A program made the translations under genes and the position numbers. Below, piece by piece: positions 35,942 through 44,360 of a stretch of DNA of 64,000 nucleotides (within the stretch, counting starts at the first letter, position 1; each line of letters starts with the position of its first letter). Below the pieces are notes generated by a model, which saw only the letters and a program-made list of their open reading frames with translations, was not told the DNA's origin and ran no database searches. Origin of the DNA: Hymenobacter latericoloratus (lineage in GTDB: Bacteria > Bacteroidota > Bacteroidia > Cytophagales > Hymenobacteraceae). The DNA lies in contig NZ_JACHNV010000003.1 of assembly GCF_014199535.1 (NCBI RefSeq), forward strand, positions 124,001-188,000, read 5' to 3'.

Positions 35942-36550
35942 ATGGCCTCGTCTTCCACCTCTTCGCCTAAGCACCACCAGCTGTACGCCGCCCGCCCCGA
36001 CGAGGCGCTGCTGCGGGCCTTGCGCGAGGACGACAAACTGGCCTTTGCCGAAATATATGAGCGCTACTGGGAGCTGCTGCTGGGTGTGGCCTACCGCAAG
36101 CTTCACTCCCGCGAAGCGGCCGAAGAAGTAGTGCAGGACCTGTTTGCCGCCCTCTGGCTCAAGCGCCGTACCCAGGCTATTCAGCACCTGAAAAGCTACC
36201 TGCTGAAAGCAGCAAAATACCGGGTAATTGATGTGCTGAAGGCCCGCCTGACCCAGACCGCGTACCTGGAGCGTACCCGCCCGCACGTGATGCCGCAGGA
36301 CCATAGCACCGAAGAAACCGTTGCCGCCGACGACCTTTCGCTGGCCTTGCTGGCCAGCCTGATGCGCCTGCCCGAGCACACCCGGGAGGTATTTCGGCTG
36401 AGCCGGCTGGAGCACCAGTCGGTGCCGGAAATTGCGGTGCGCCTGAACCTGTCGCGCAAAACCGTGGAGTACCACCTCACCCGCGCCCTGAAGGCCTTGC
36501 GCGTAAGCCTGCGCGATTTTCTGACCCTGGCCCTGGTGTGGTGGTGGTAA
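35942..36550 (+). CDS. ECF RNA polymerase sigma-70 factor (Bacteroidota FecI-like)
   Basis: 202-residue sigma factor. Region 2 about 28-95 (FAEIYERYWELLLGVAYRKL, EAAEEVVQDLFAALWLKR, KSYLLKAAKYRVIDVLKA), region 4 about 135-190 (MRLPEHTREVFRLSRLEHQSVPEIAVRLNLSRKTVEYHLTRALKALR). It heads a locus with FecR (36687) and an STN-bearing SusC (37921), the standard trans-envelope signalling set. Expected to activate the glucan locus downstream when its anti-sigma is relieved. Confidence 0.93.
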   Translation: MASSSTSSPKHHQLYAARPDEALLRALREDDKLAFAEIYERYWELLLGVAYRKLHSREAAEEVVQDLFAALWLKRRTQAIQHLKSYLLKAAKYRVIDVLKARLTQTAYLERTRPHVMPQDHSTEETVAADDLSLALLASLMRLPEHTREVFRLSRLEHQSVPEIAVRLNLSRKTVEYHLTRALKALRVSLRDFLTLALVWWW

Positions 36551-36686
36551 CGTTGGGGCCGCGGGCAGTAGGCCGGCGCCAGAGCAGTCGCTACTTTTTA
36601 GAAAATTTTTCGGGGCAGGACTAGGGTGCGGGCCCGGTTGATCGACTGTAGGAATAGCGCGCCTCTTGTCGTCACGCTGTTCGACC

Positions 36687-37724
36687 ATGAAACACCCCGA
36701 CCTACTCACCCTTTTGCGGCGATACCAGCAAGGCGAGTGCACCCCCGAAGAGAAGCGGGTGGTAGAAAACTGGTATGCCCTGCTGGGCGAGCAGCAGCCA
36801 CCCCTTACCCTAAGCCCGGCGGAGCGGGAACAATTGCGTGCCTCGCTCTGGCAACGCGTTGAAAACCAGCTCGCCGCCGAGGATGAGGATGCCGCTTCGA
36901 TGGGCCCAGCGCGGCCCTGGTACGCGGGGCGGTGGCCCTGGGCGGCCGCGGCGGCATTGGCCGTCGGGCTGGGGGTAGCAGGAGGCAAGAAGCTGCTAAC
37001 GGCTCCGGCGGCCGGACCTTCAATAGTCGCCGGCCCGGGGCGGCAGGCTTCCGGCTGGCACTCTTACCACAACACCACCCGGCAGTACCGGCGCATCCGG
37101 CTAGCGGATGGCAGCACGGTGGAGGTGTCGCCGGGAGGTCAGCTGAAGTACCCGCGCCAGTTCGCAGATCGGCACCGTACCGTTTACCTGCAGGGGGAGG
37201 CCTTCTTCACCATTGCCCACGACAAGGCTCATCCCTTCCGGGTGTATACCAACCAAGTAGTAACTACCGTGCTGGGCACCAGTTTTTTAGTACGAGCTCC
37301 GGCCGGAGGGGCCCCGGTGGTGGTGAAGGTGCGTACGGGCCGGGTGCAGGTAACTCCCCGGGCCGTGCCTGCTGCCGCAGTCCGGCCGGCCAGCCTGGTG
37401 GTGCTGCCCAACCAGCAGGCCGTGTACTCGCCGGGACAACAGGCGCTGCAGCGCGAATTGGTTGCCGAGCCCCTGCAGCTGGCGGCGCAGTCGTTTGCCT
37501 TCGATGACCGGCCGGTAGCGGAGGTGCTGGCGGCCCTGGAAACAGCCTACGGGGTAGCCATTGACTACGATGCCCAGGCCCTGGCCGGCTGCACCGTCAC
37601 GCTGCATCTGGGAGATGAATCACTGTACGGCAAGCTGGACGTGCTCTGCAAAACCCTTGGGGCCAGCTACTCCACCGTTAACGCGCGCATTCTGTTCCGA
37701 AGTCCGGGCTGTGTGGCCCACTAG
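36687..37724 (+). CDS. FecR family anti-sigma factor
   Basis: 345-residue inner-membrane regulator that holds the adjacent sigma factor and is controlled by the SusC STN domain. N-terminal cytoplasmic domain (MKHPDLLTLLRRYQQGECTPEEKRVVENWYALL), membrane helix about 90-108 (WPWAAAAALAVGLGVAGG), periplasmic FecR domain (IRLADGSTVEVSPGGQLKYP, RTVYLQGEAFFTIAHDKAHPF, TTVLGTSFLVRAP) and a C-terminal secretin/STN-like subdomain (AEVLAALETAYGVAIDYDAQALAGCTVTLHL). Start at 36687; an upstream start at 36666 is less likely. 137 bases separate it from the sigma gene. Confidence 0.92.
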   Translation: MKHPDLLTLLRRYQQGECTPEEKRVVENWYALLGEQQPPLTLSPAEREQLRASLWQRVENQLAAEDEDAASMGPARPWYAGRWPWAAAAALAVGLGVAGGKKLLTAPAAGPSIVAGPGRQASGWHSYHNTTRQYRRIRLADGSTVEVSPGGQLKYPRQFADRHRTVYLQGEAFFTIAHDKAHPFRVYTNQVVTTVLGTSFLVRAPAGGAPVVVKVRTGRVQVTPRAVPAAAVRPASLVVLPNQQAVYSPGQQALQRELVAEPLQLAAQSFAFDDRPVAEVLAALETAYGVAIDYDAQALAGCTVTLHLGDESLYGKLDVLCKTLGASYSTVNARILFRSPGCVAH

Positions 37725-37920
37725 TTTTCCTTACCGTCCAATGTTGTTGCTGCCCTACCTGCTGCCTATGGTGAAAACGCTGTAATTCCGTTGCCTACCC
37801 CCGCCCTTGGTGGGCGCGGCAACTCCCACCGGCGCTCAGCGCAGCCCCGGTTGCCGCGTCTCTCGCTCCCTCGCGAAATGCCTTTGTAGTCGTGAGCCAC
37901 TCCTTCCAATTCCCACACGC

Positions 37921-40900
37921 ATGAAAAATCCCCTACCTTTTTTTGCCCCGCTTCAGCTGAAGCGGGCGGCGCTGCTGCCGCCTTTGTGTTTGGCGGTACT
38001 GAGTAGCGCCGCGGCCGCGCATCCTTTCTCGCAGCAATACCTGGAGCAGCCCGTTACCCTGCAGGCCCAGGACGAGACCATGCAGGCCGTGCTGACCACG
38101 ATTGAAAACCAAACCAAGGTGCGCTTTCAGTACAGCCGCCAGCTGATTGGGGCCGGCCGGCGGGTGTCTATCCAGGCCGAAAACCAGCCCCTGGGCCAGG
38201 TATTGCACCGCCTCTTCGACCCGTTGCGCATTGCCTACGAGCCCCTGCCCAGCGGCATCGTGCTCAAACCCGCCGCCAAGCCTGCGGCCGATATTACCGT
38301 CAGCGGGCGGGTGCTGGACGAGAAAGGCTCCCCCTTGCCCGGCGTGAACGTGGTCGTGAAAGGCACCAGCATTGGCACCCAGACCGATGCCGACGGCCGC
38401 TACACCCTCGCGGCGCCCGAAGGAGCTACCCTGGTGTTTTCGTTTGTGGGCTACACGGCCCAGGAAGTGGCCATTGCGGGCCGCACCAGCATCGACGTAT
38501 CGTTTGCCCCCAACCAGGCCCAGCTCAATGAGGTGGTGGTGGTGGGCTACGGCACCCAGCAGAAGCGCGACGTAACCGGCTCCATTGCCTCGGTAAAGGG
38601 CGACGTGCTGGTTAACCAGGCTTCCCAGAACCCGGTCAGCTCCTTGCAGGGCAAGGTGGCCGGCGTGCAGATTACCAACAACGGCCAGCCCGGCGCTTCC
38701 CCCCAGATTCGCATCCGGGGCACGGGCTCCATCCAGGGCAGCGCCAACCCCCTGTACGTGGTGGATGGCACCTTCGTGGACGACATCAGCTTTATCAACC
38801 AAGAAGATATTGCCTCTATTGAGATTCTAAAGGATGCCTCCAGCGCGGCCATTTACGGGGTGCGCGCCGCCAACGGGGTAGTGCTGGTGACCACCAAGCG
38901 CGGCAAGGCCGGGGCGCCGCGCATCAATTACAACGGTTTCGGGGGCGTGCAGCGCGTGACCAACAAGGTGGACATGGTGGACGCGGCCGAGTACGCCACC
39001 CTCATCAACGAACGCACCGGCACCCAAACGCTGGCTACTAACCTGCCCAGCACCGACTGGTTTGACCAGATAACGCGCACGGCGGCCATCCACAACCACC
39101 AGCTTAGCCTTTCGGGCGGCTCGGAGAAGATAAGCTACAGCCTGAGCGGCAGCTACCTCAAGCAGCAGGGCATCGTCAAGAACAACGACTACGAGCGGAT
39201 TACGGCCCGCCTGCAAACCGATTTCAGCCCCACCGACCACATTAAGGTGGGCTACAGCGCCATCTTCCAGAACTTCCGCTCCACCGATGTGCCGGCCGAC
39301 GTACTGTTCTACCAGGCCTTTGTGGCCCCGCCGGTGCTGCCCGTGTTCAAGGCCAACGGCAACTACGGCGACGCGGCCGACTTCCCGCTGGGCAACTTTG
39401 CCAACCCCAGCGCCACGCTGGCCCGCTATAACCAGAAATCCAACGGGCAGCAGCTGGTGGGCAACATCTACGCCTCGCTGAATTTCCTGAACGCCTTCAC
39501 CTTCCGCACCAGCCTGGGCCTGAACTACGGCATTGCCCAGTACCGCAACTACCAGGCAAAGGACTCGCTGACGACTACCCAGTTTGCCCAGCGCAGCCTG
39601 CTGACGGCCTCTAACGGCAAAAACAACCGCTGGCTCTGGGAAAACACCCTGACCTACGACAAAACCATTGCCGACGACCACCGCCTGACTTTCCTGCTGG
39701 GCGTCTCGTCGCAGCGCGACCAGTCCAACCAAACCATTGGCTCGGTGAACGACGTGCCGTACTTCAGCGAGTCGTCGCTGTACCTGGGGCTGGGCACGGC
39801 CACTACGGCCCGCATCCAGACCAACGCCGACAAGTTCACGTTTGCCTCCTACTTCGGGCGCCTGAACTACGCCTTCCGCGACCGGTACCTGCTCACGGCC
39901 ACCCTGCGCCGCGACGGCTCCTCGAAGTTCTCGCCCGATAAGCGGTTCGGGACCTTCCCCTCGGTGGGGGTAGGCTGGGTGGTTTCGGAAGAGGTATTCC
40001 TGAAAGACGGAGTGTTCGATCAGCTGAAGCTGCGGGCCAGCTGGGGCCGCCTGGGCAACAACAACATTCCCTCCAGCATCTCCATTCTCACGGTCAGCAA
40101 CTCACCGGGCTACACGGCTATTTTCGGGGGTAGCCCCTTCCCCGGCCGCAACGTGAATGCCCTGGAAGCCCGGGTGCTGGACTGGGAAACCACCACTGAA
40201 ACCGACGCCGGAATTGACGTAGGCTTCCTCGATAACCGCCTCACGGCTACCCTGGACTTCTACAACCGCCGCGTCAATAAAGCCATCTTCGATATTCCGA
40301 TACCGGGCACGGGCGGCCTGGCCGACCCCCGGACCCGCGGCAACTACGCCAGCCTGCGCAACCGCGGCGTGGAGCTGACGGTGGGCTGGAACAACCAAAC
40401 CACCGAGCGGTTCAGCTACACCACGGGCTTCAACGTCACCTACAACCAGAACCGGGTGCTGGATCTGCAGGCCATTGGGGCCGATTTCCCGAGCGGCAAC
40501 CTGCCCGTGGGCGGGGTGCAAACCACCATTACCCGCGTGGGGCTGCCCCTGGGCTCCTTCCTGGGCTACGTAGTGGACGGCATCTTCCAGACCGAGGACG
40601 AGGTTAACAACTCCCCGCAGGCGGGCTCCGGCGCCGCGCCCGGCTCTTTCCGCTACCGCGACCTGAACAACGACGGGGTAATTGACGCCAACGACCGCCA
40701 GATCATCGGCAACCCCAACCCGCGCTTTACCTACGGCGTGAACCTGGGCTTCCGCTACGCCAGCTTCGACGTGGCCCTGGACGTGCAGGGCGTGGCCGGG
40801 GTGGAAATCTACAACGCCACCAAGGGCGTGCGCTACGGCAACGAAAACTACACCCAGGACTTCTACGACAACCGCTGGCGGGGCCCCGGCACCTCCAATT

Positions 40901-41214
40901 CCTACCCCTCGGCCGCCATCGGGGGCTCGGACCTGAACGCCAACACCTGGTACGTGGAGAAGGGCGACTACATCCGGCTGCGCAACGTGCAGCTGGGCTA
41001 CACCCTGGCCAAATCCTTTGCCAGCACCCTGCGGGTGCAGGGCATCCGCTTCTACGCCAACGCCCAGAACCCCCTGACGCTGTTCAAATACAAGGGCTTC
41101 ACGCCGGAGGTGGGGCAGTTGCGCGGCAGCAGCGGCAACACCAGCCAGGGCATTGATCTGAACGTGTACCCGCTCTCGGCTACCTACAACCTGGGCGTGA
41201 ACGTGACTTTCTAA
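37921..41214 (+). CDS. susC: SusC/RagA TonB-linked outer-membrane glycan transporter with STN domain
   Basis: 1097-residue TonB-dependent importer. Signal sequence, STN domain about 40-115 (VTLQAQDETMQAVLTTIENQTKVRFQYSRQLI), carboxypeptidase-like domain about 120-205 (VSGRVLDEKGSPLPGVNVVVKGTSIGT), the SusC TonB box NEVVVVGYGTQQKRDVTGSI, plug with QIRIRGTGSIQGSANPLYVVDG, then a 22-strand barrel ending NLGVNVTF. The STN domain links transport to FecR/sigma signalling. Start at 37921; the frame is open from 37807. SusD follows after 23 bases. Confidence 0.96.
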   Translation: MKNPLPFFAPLQLKRAALLPPLCLAVLSSAAAAHPFSQQYLEQPVTLQAQDETMQAVLTTIENQTKVRFQYSRQLIGAGRRVSIQAENQPLGQVLHRLFDPLRIAYEPLPSGIVLKPAAKPAADITVSGRVLDEKGSPLPGVNVVVKGTSIGTQTDADGRYTLAAPEGATLVFSFVGYTAQEVAIAGRTSIDVSFAPNQAQLNEVVVVGYGTQQKRDVTGSIASVKGDVLVNQASQNPVSSLQGKVAGVQITNNGQPGASPQIRIRGTGSIQGSANPLYVVDGTFVDDISFINQEDIASIEILKDASSAAIYGVRAANGVVLVTTKRGKAGAPRINYNGFGGVQRVTNKVDMVDAAEYATLINERTGTQTLATNLPSTDWFDQITRTAAIHNHQLSLSGGSEKISYSLSGSYLKQQGIVKNNDYERITARLQTDFSPTDHIKVGYSAIFQNFRSTDVPADVLFYQAFVAPPVLPVFKANGNYGDAADFPLGNFANPSATLARYNQKSNGQQLVGNIYASLNFLNAFTFRTSLGLNYGIAQYRNYQAKDSLTTTQFAQRSLLTASNGKNNRWLWENTLTYDKTIADDHRLTFLLGVSSQRDQSNQTIGSVNDVPYFSESSLYLGLGTATTARIQTNADKFTFASYFGRLNYAFRDRYLLTATLRRDGSSKFSPDKRFGTFPSVGVGWVVSEEVFLKDGVFDQLKLRASWGRLGNNNIPSSISILTVSNSPGYTAIFGGSPFPGRNVNALEARVLDWETTTETDAGIDVGFLDNRLTATLDFYNRRVNKAIFDIPIPGTGGLADPRTRGNYASLRNRGVELTVGWNNQTTERFSYTTGFNVTYNQNRVLDLQAIGADFPSGNLPVGGVQTTITRVGLPLGSFLGYVVDGIFQTEDEVNNSPQAGSGAAPGSFRYRDLNNDGVIDANDRQIIGNPNPRFTYGVNLGFRYASFDVALDVQGVAGVEIYNATKGVRYGNENYTQDFYDNRWRGPGTSNSYPSAAIGGSDLNANTWYVEKGDYIRLRNVQLGYTLAKSFASTLRVQGIRFYANAQNPLTLFKYKGFTPEVGQLRGSSGNTSQGIDLNVYPLSATYNLGVNVTF

Positions 41215-41237
41215 CCACCCCGTAAACTTCCCACCCC

Positions 41238-42716
41238 ATGCTACCTGTATCAGTCGCCCTTAAGCGTAGTTTGCTGGGCGCCCTCTGCCTGGCCGCCCTG
41301 GCGGGAGGCACCGCTTCCTGCAGCAAATCCTTCCTCGACGTGGACCCCCAGGGCCAGCTCCCGGCCGAGGGTTTTTTCGAAACGCCGGAGCAGGCCATAG
41401 AAGCCACCAACTCCATCTACGGCAACCTGCGCAGCTGGCCCCTGGTGGCCTTTGCCCACCTGGCCGTGACCACCCTTACCTCCGACGACGCCGAGAAAGG
41501 CAGCGTGGCCGGCGACGCCTCCTTCCTCAACGACTACGACAACTTCACCTTCACCTCCAGCCAGGGCATCCTCAACGATTACTGGCTGGGTCAGTACCAG
41601 GGCATCAACCTCTGCAACCAGGTGCTGGCCAACGTGCCCGGCATCAGCATGGACGCGGCCCTGAAAAACCGCCTGCTGGCCGAAGCCAAGTTTCTGCGGG
41701 CCCACCACTATTTCAACCTGGTGCGGGCCTTCGGTGGCGTGCCCCTGGTGCTCCGGCCCGTTACCTCCAGCAGCACCCCCGACGAGATTAATCCCCTGCG
41801 CAACACCCGCGAGGAGGTGTACGCCCAAATTGTGACCGACCTGACGGAGGCCGGCGCGGTGCTGCCCGTCAGCTACCCCGCCTCCGACCTGGGCCGGGCC
41901 ACCAAGGGCGCGGCTCTGGGCCTGCTGGCCAAGGTGAAGCTGTACCAGAAGCAGTGGGCCGAGGTGCTGGCTCTTTCCGATCAGGTCATCGGGCTGGGCT
42001 ACTCCCTGGCCCCCGACTACGAGAAAATGTTCCGGATTGCGGGCGAAAACGGGCCGGAGTCCATCTTCGAGATTCAGGCCCAGACCATTCCCGGCAACTG
42101 CGACGCCTCCAACAGCCAGTGGGCCGAGGTGCAGGGCGCCCGCCCGCAGTTCGGCTGGGGCTTCTTCAACCCCACCGCCGACCTGGAAAACGCCTACGAG
42201 CCCGGCGACAAGCGCAAGGACGCGACCATATTGTTCCGGGGCGAAACCACCGCCGAAGGCGACAAGATTGACGCTACCGCCCCCAACCCCCGCTACAACC
42301 AGAAGGCCTACGTGCCCTCGTCGGTGGACCGTGCCTGCGGCTACGGCAAGGACCAGAACATCCGCCTTCTGCGCCTGGGCGAAGTCCTGCTCATCAACGC
42401 CGAAGCGGCCAACGAGCTGGGCCAGACCACCAAGGCCCTGACGGCCGTGAACCGAGTGCGCGCCCGCGCCGGTCTGGCCCCCCTGACCACCACCGACCAG
42501 GCCGCCCTGCGCCAGGCCATCTGGAAGGAGCGGCGGCTGGAGCTGGCCATGGAAAATGGGGACCGGTTCTTTGACCTGGTGCGCCAGGGCCGTGCCGGCA
42601 CCGTGCTCCGGGCCCAGGGCAAGCAGTTCGTGGACGGGAAAAACGAGGTGTTCCCCATTCCGCAGCAGCAGATTACCATCACCGGGGGCAAGCTGACCCA
42701 GAACCCCGGCTACTAA
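41238..42716 (+). CDS. susD: RagB/SusD family glycan-binding lipoprotein
   Basis: 492-residue surface lipoprotein that forms the lid of the SusC channel. Signal with lipobox TASC (MLPVSVALKRSLLGALCLAALAGGTASCSK), then FLDVDPQGQLPAEGFFETPEQAIEATNSIYGNL, helical TPR-like parts (AEAKFLRAHHYFNLVRAFGGVPLV, TKGAALGLLAKVKLYQKQW), and the C-terminal LRLGEVLLINAEAANELG and IWKERRLELAMENGDRFFDLVR typical of SusD. Confidence 0.95.
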   Translation: MLPVSVALKRSLLGALCLAALAGGTASCSKSFLDVDPQGQLPAEGFFETPEQAIEATNSIYGNLRSWPLVAFAHLAVTTLTSDDAEKGSVAGDASFLNDYDNFTFTSSQGILNDYWLGQYQGINLCNQVLANVPGISMDAALKNRLLAEAKFLRAHHYFNLVRAFGGVPLVLRPVTSSSTPDEINPLRNTREEVYAQIVTDLTEAGAVLPVSYPASDLGRATKGAALGLLAKVKLYQKQWAEVLALSDQVIGLGYSLAPDYEKMFRIAGENGPESIFEIQAQTIPGNCDASNSQWAEVQGARPQFGWGFFNPTADLENAYEPGDKRKDATILFRGETTAEGDKIDATAPNPRYNQKAYVPSSVDRACGYGKDQNIRLLRLGEVLLINAEAANELGQTTKALTAVNRVRARAGLAPLTTTDQAALRQAIWKERRLELAMENGDRFFDLVRQGRAGTVLRAQGKQFVDGKNEVFPIPQQQITITGGKLTQNPGY

Positions 42717-42730
42717 CCTAGTAATAGCAG

Positions 42731-42767
42731 GAGCGCCGGCGTAGTTAGCTGCCCCGGCGCTCTTTCG
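42731..42767 (+). terminator. Hairpin terminator after susD
   Basis: GAGCGCCGG at 42731-42739 pairs with CCGGCGCTC at 42754-42762, then TTTCG. It could set the ratio of susCD to the enzyme genes that follow. Confidence 0.6.
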
Positions 42768-42792
42768 TGCTACCTCTCCCGTTCCCACCCTC

Positions 42793-44172
42793 ATGAAAAA
42801 GCATTGTCTCCTGCTGGCCTTGCTCTGCGGGCTGCTGCCCGGCCTGCTCCGGGCCCAGCAAAAGTCCGCCCCCCAAAAAGCGCCGGCCCCCGCTGCTACT
42901 GCCAGGTTCGACCCCCGGCAACGGCCCAAAAACCTCACCGACGAGCAGCTGCTGGACCTGGTGCAGCGCCAGACCTTCCGCTACTTCTGGGACTTCGGCC
43001 ACCCCGTGTCGGGCATGGCCCGGGAGCGGAGCAACGTGGCCTACGATTACGGCAATGAGGTAGTAACCACCGGCGGCACGGGCTTCGGTATCATGGCCAT
43101 TATTGTAGCCGCCGAGCGCCAGTGGATTGCCAGGGAAGAAGCGGCAGCGCGCATCTACAAAATCGTGCGGTTTCTGGAGAAGAAGTCCGACTCGTTTCAC
43201 GGCGTGTTTCCGCACTGGCTGAACGGGGCCACCGGCAAAACCATCCGCTTCAGCCAGAAGGACGACGGGGGCGACCTGGTGGAAACCTCCTTTCTGTTCC
43301 AGGGGCTGATCTGCGCCCGCCAGTACTTCACCGGCGAAAGCGCCACGGAGCGGGATTTGCGCAACCACATCTTGTGGCTGTGGGAAGGGGTAGAGTGGAA
43401 CTGGCACCAGCAGGGGGGCCAGAACGTACTGTATTGGCACTGGAGCCCCAACAACGGCTGGAGCATGAACCACCAGATTCACGGCTGGAACGAGTGCCTG
43501 ATTACCTACGTGCTGGCCGCGTCCGCGCCCAAATACGCCATCGACAAGAAGGTGTACGACCAGGGCTGGGCCACCGGCGACTACTTCAAAAACGGCAAGG
43601 AGTTCTACCAGACCAAGCTCCCCTTGGGCTTCGATTACGGCGGGCCGCTGTTCTTTTCGCACTACAGCTTCCTGGGCCTCGACCCGCGCGGCCTTAAGGA
43701 TCAATACGCCGATTACTGGCAGCAAAACCAGGCCCACACCCGCATCAATTACGCCTACTGCGTACAGAACCCCAAGCAGTACAAGGGCTACGGCCCCAAC
43801 AGTTGGGGCCTGACGGCCTCCGACAGCCCCAAAGGCTACGCCGCCCACTCGCCCACCGAAGACCTGGGCGTCATTTCGCCTACCGCGGCCCTCTCGGCCA
43901 TGCCCTACGCGCCCAAGGAGTCAATGGCGGCTTTGAAGCACTTCTACTTTGATCTGGGGGACAAAATTTGGAGCCAGTACGGTTTCGTGGATGGCTTTAG
44001 TGAGCACCACAACTGGTACGCCAAGTCCCACCTGGCCGTCGACCAGGGCCCCATCGTGGTCATGATTGAAAACCACCGCACCGGCCTGCTCTGGCGCCTG
44101 TTCATGAGCAGCCCCGACGTGCAGCGCGGGCTCGGGAAGCTGGGCTTTGAGGGCGCGCAGGTGAAGAAGTAA
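42793..44172 (+). CDS. GH144-like endo-beta-1,2-glucanase ('glucoamylase family' domain)
   Basis: 459 residues with signal peptide (MKKHCLLLALLCGLLPGLLRAQ). The fold is an (alpha/alpha)6 barrel of the PF10091 type: LTDEQLLDLVQRQTFRYFWDF, SGMARERSNVAYDYGNEVVTTGGTGFG, GVFPHWLNG, GGDLVETSFLFQGLICARQYF, NNGWSMNHQIHGWNECLITYV, GGPLFFSHYSFLGLDPRGL, GLTASDSPKGYAAHSPTEDLGVISPTAAL, DQGPIVVMIENHRTGLLWRLFM. GH144 members (for example from Chitinophaga) cleave linear beta-1,2-glucan to sophorooligosaccharides; the same family also holds uncharacterised proteins. Presence next to GH3 supports a beta-glucan role. Confidence 0.82.
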   Translation: MKKHCLLLALLCGLLPGLLRAQQKSAPQKAPAPAATARFDPRQRPKNLTDEQLLDLVQRQTFRYFWDFGHPVSGMARERSNVAYDYGNEVVTTGGTGFGIMAIIVAAERQWIAREEAAARIYKIVRFLEKKSDSFHGVFPHWLNGATGKTIRFSQKDDGGDLVETSFLFQGLICARQYFTGESATERDLRNHILWLWEGVEWNWHQQGGQNVLYWHWSPNNGWSMNHQIHGWNECLITYVLAASAPKYAIDKKVYDQGWATGDYFKNGKEFYQTKLPLGFDYGGPLFFSHYSFLGLDPRGLKDQYADYWQQNQAHTRINYAYCVQNPKQYKGYGPNSWGLTASDSPKGYAAHSPTEDLGVISPTAALSAMPYAPKESMAALKHFYFDLGDKIWSQYGFVDGFSEHHNWYAKSHLAVDQGPIVVMIENHRTGLLWRLFMSSPDVQRGLGKLGFEGAQVKK

Positions 44173-44203
44173 GCTGTTGAAGTGTTAAAGACCACAATTT
44201 GCT

Positions 44204-44304
44204 CTGTCATCCTGAGTGCAGCGAAGGACCTTATCACGTCTGAACGAAATCATTAGGTAGTAGCGCTGAAATGATAAGGTCCTTCGCGGCGCTCAGGATG
44301 ACAG
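44204..44304. repeat. Dispersed palindrome, CTGTCATCCTGAG..AAGGACCTTATCA type
   Basis: 33-base arms 44204-44236 and 44272-44304 are complementary with two mismatches; the loop is 35 bases. It sits between the GH144 and GH43 genes with no terminator T run. It belongs to the GTCATnCnGAGC superfamily. Confidence 0.8.
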
Positions 44305-44360
44305 GAGTGAGGTAATGTCGAATAGTGCCCCACCGCCCCGCTAACTTCCTACCCCCACCC

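Noticed and set aside
35387..36988. 533-residue minus-strand frame over the sigma and FecR genes
   Set aside because: Only the last 107 codons (35387-35710) look like a protein (phosphatase motif). The rest is the antisense of the sigma factor and is low-complexity.
41250..42938. 562-residue minus-strand frame over susD
   Set aside because: Shadow of the SusD gene; no signal, no motif.
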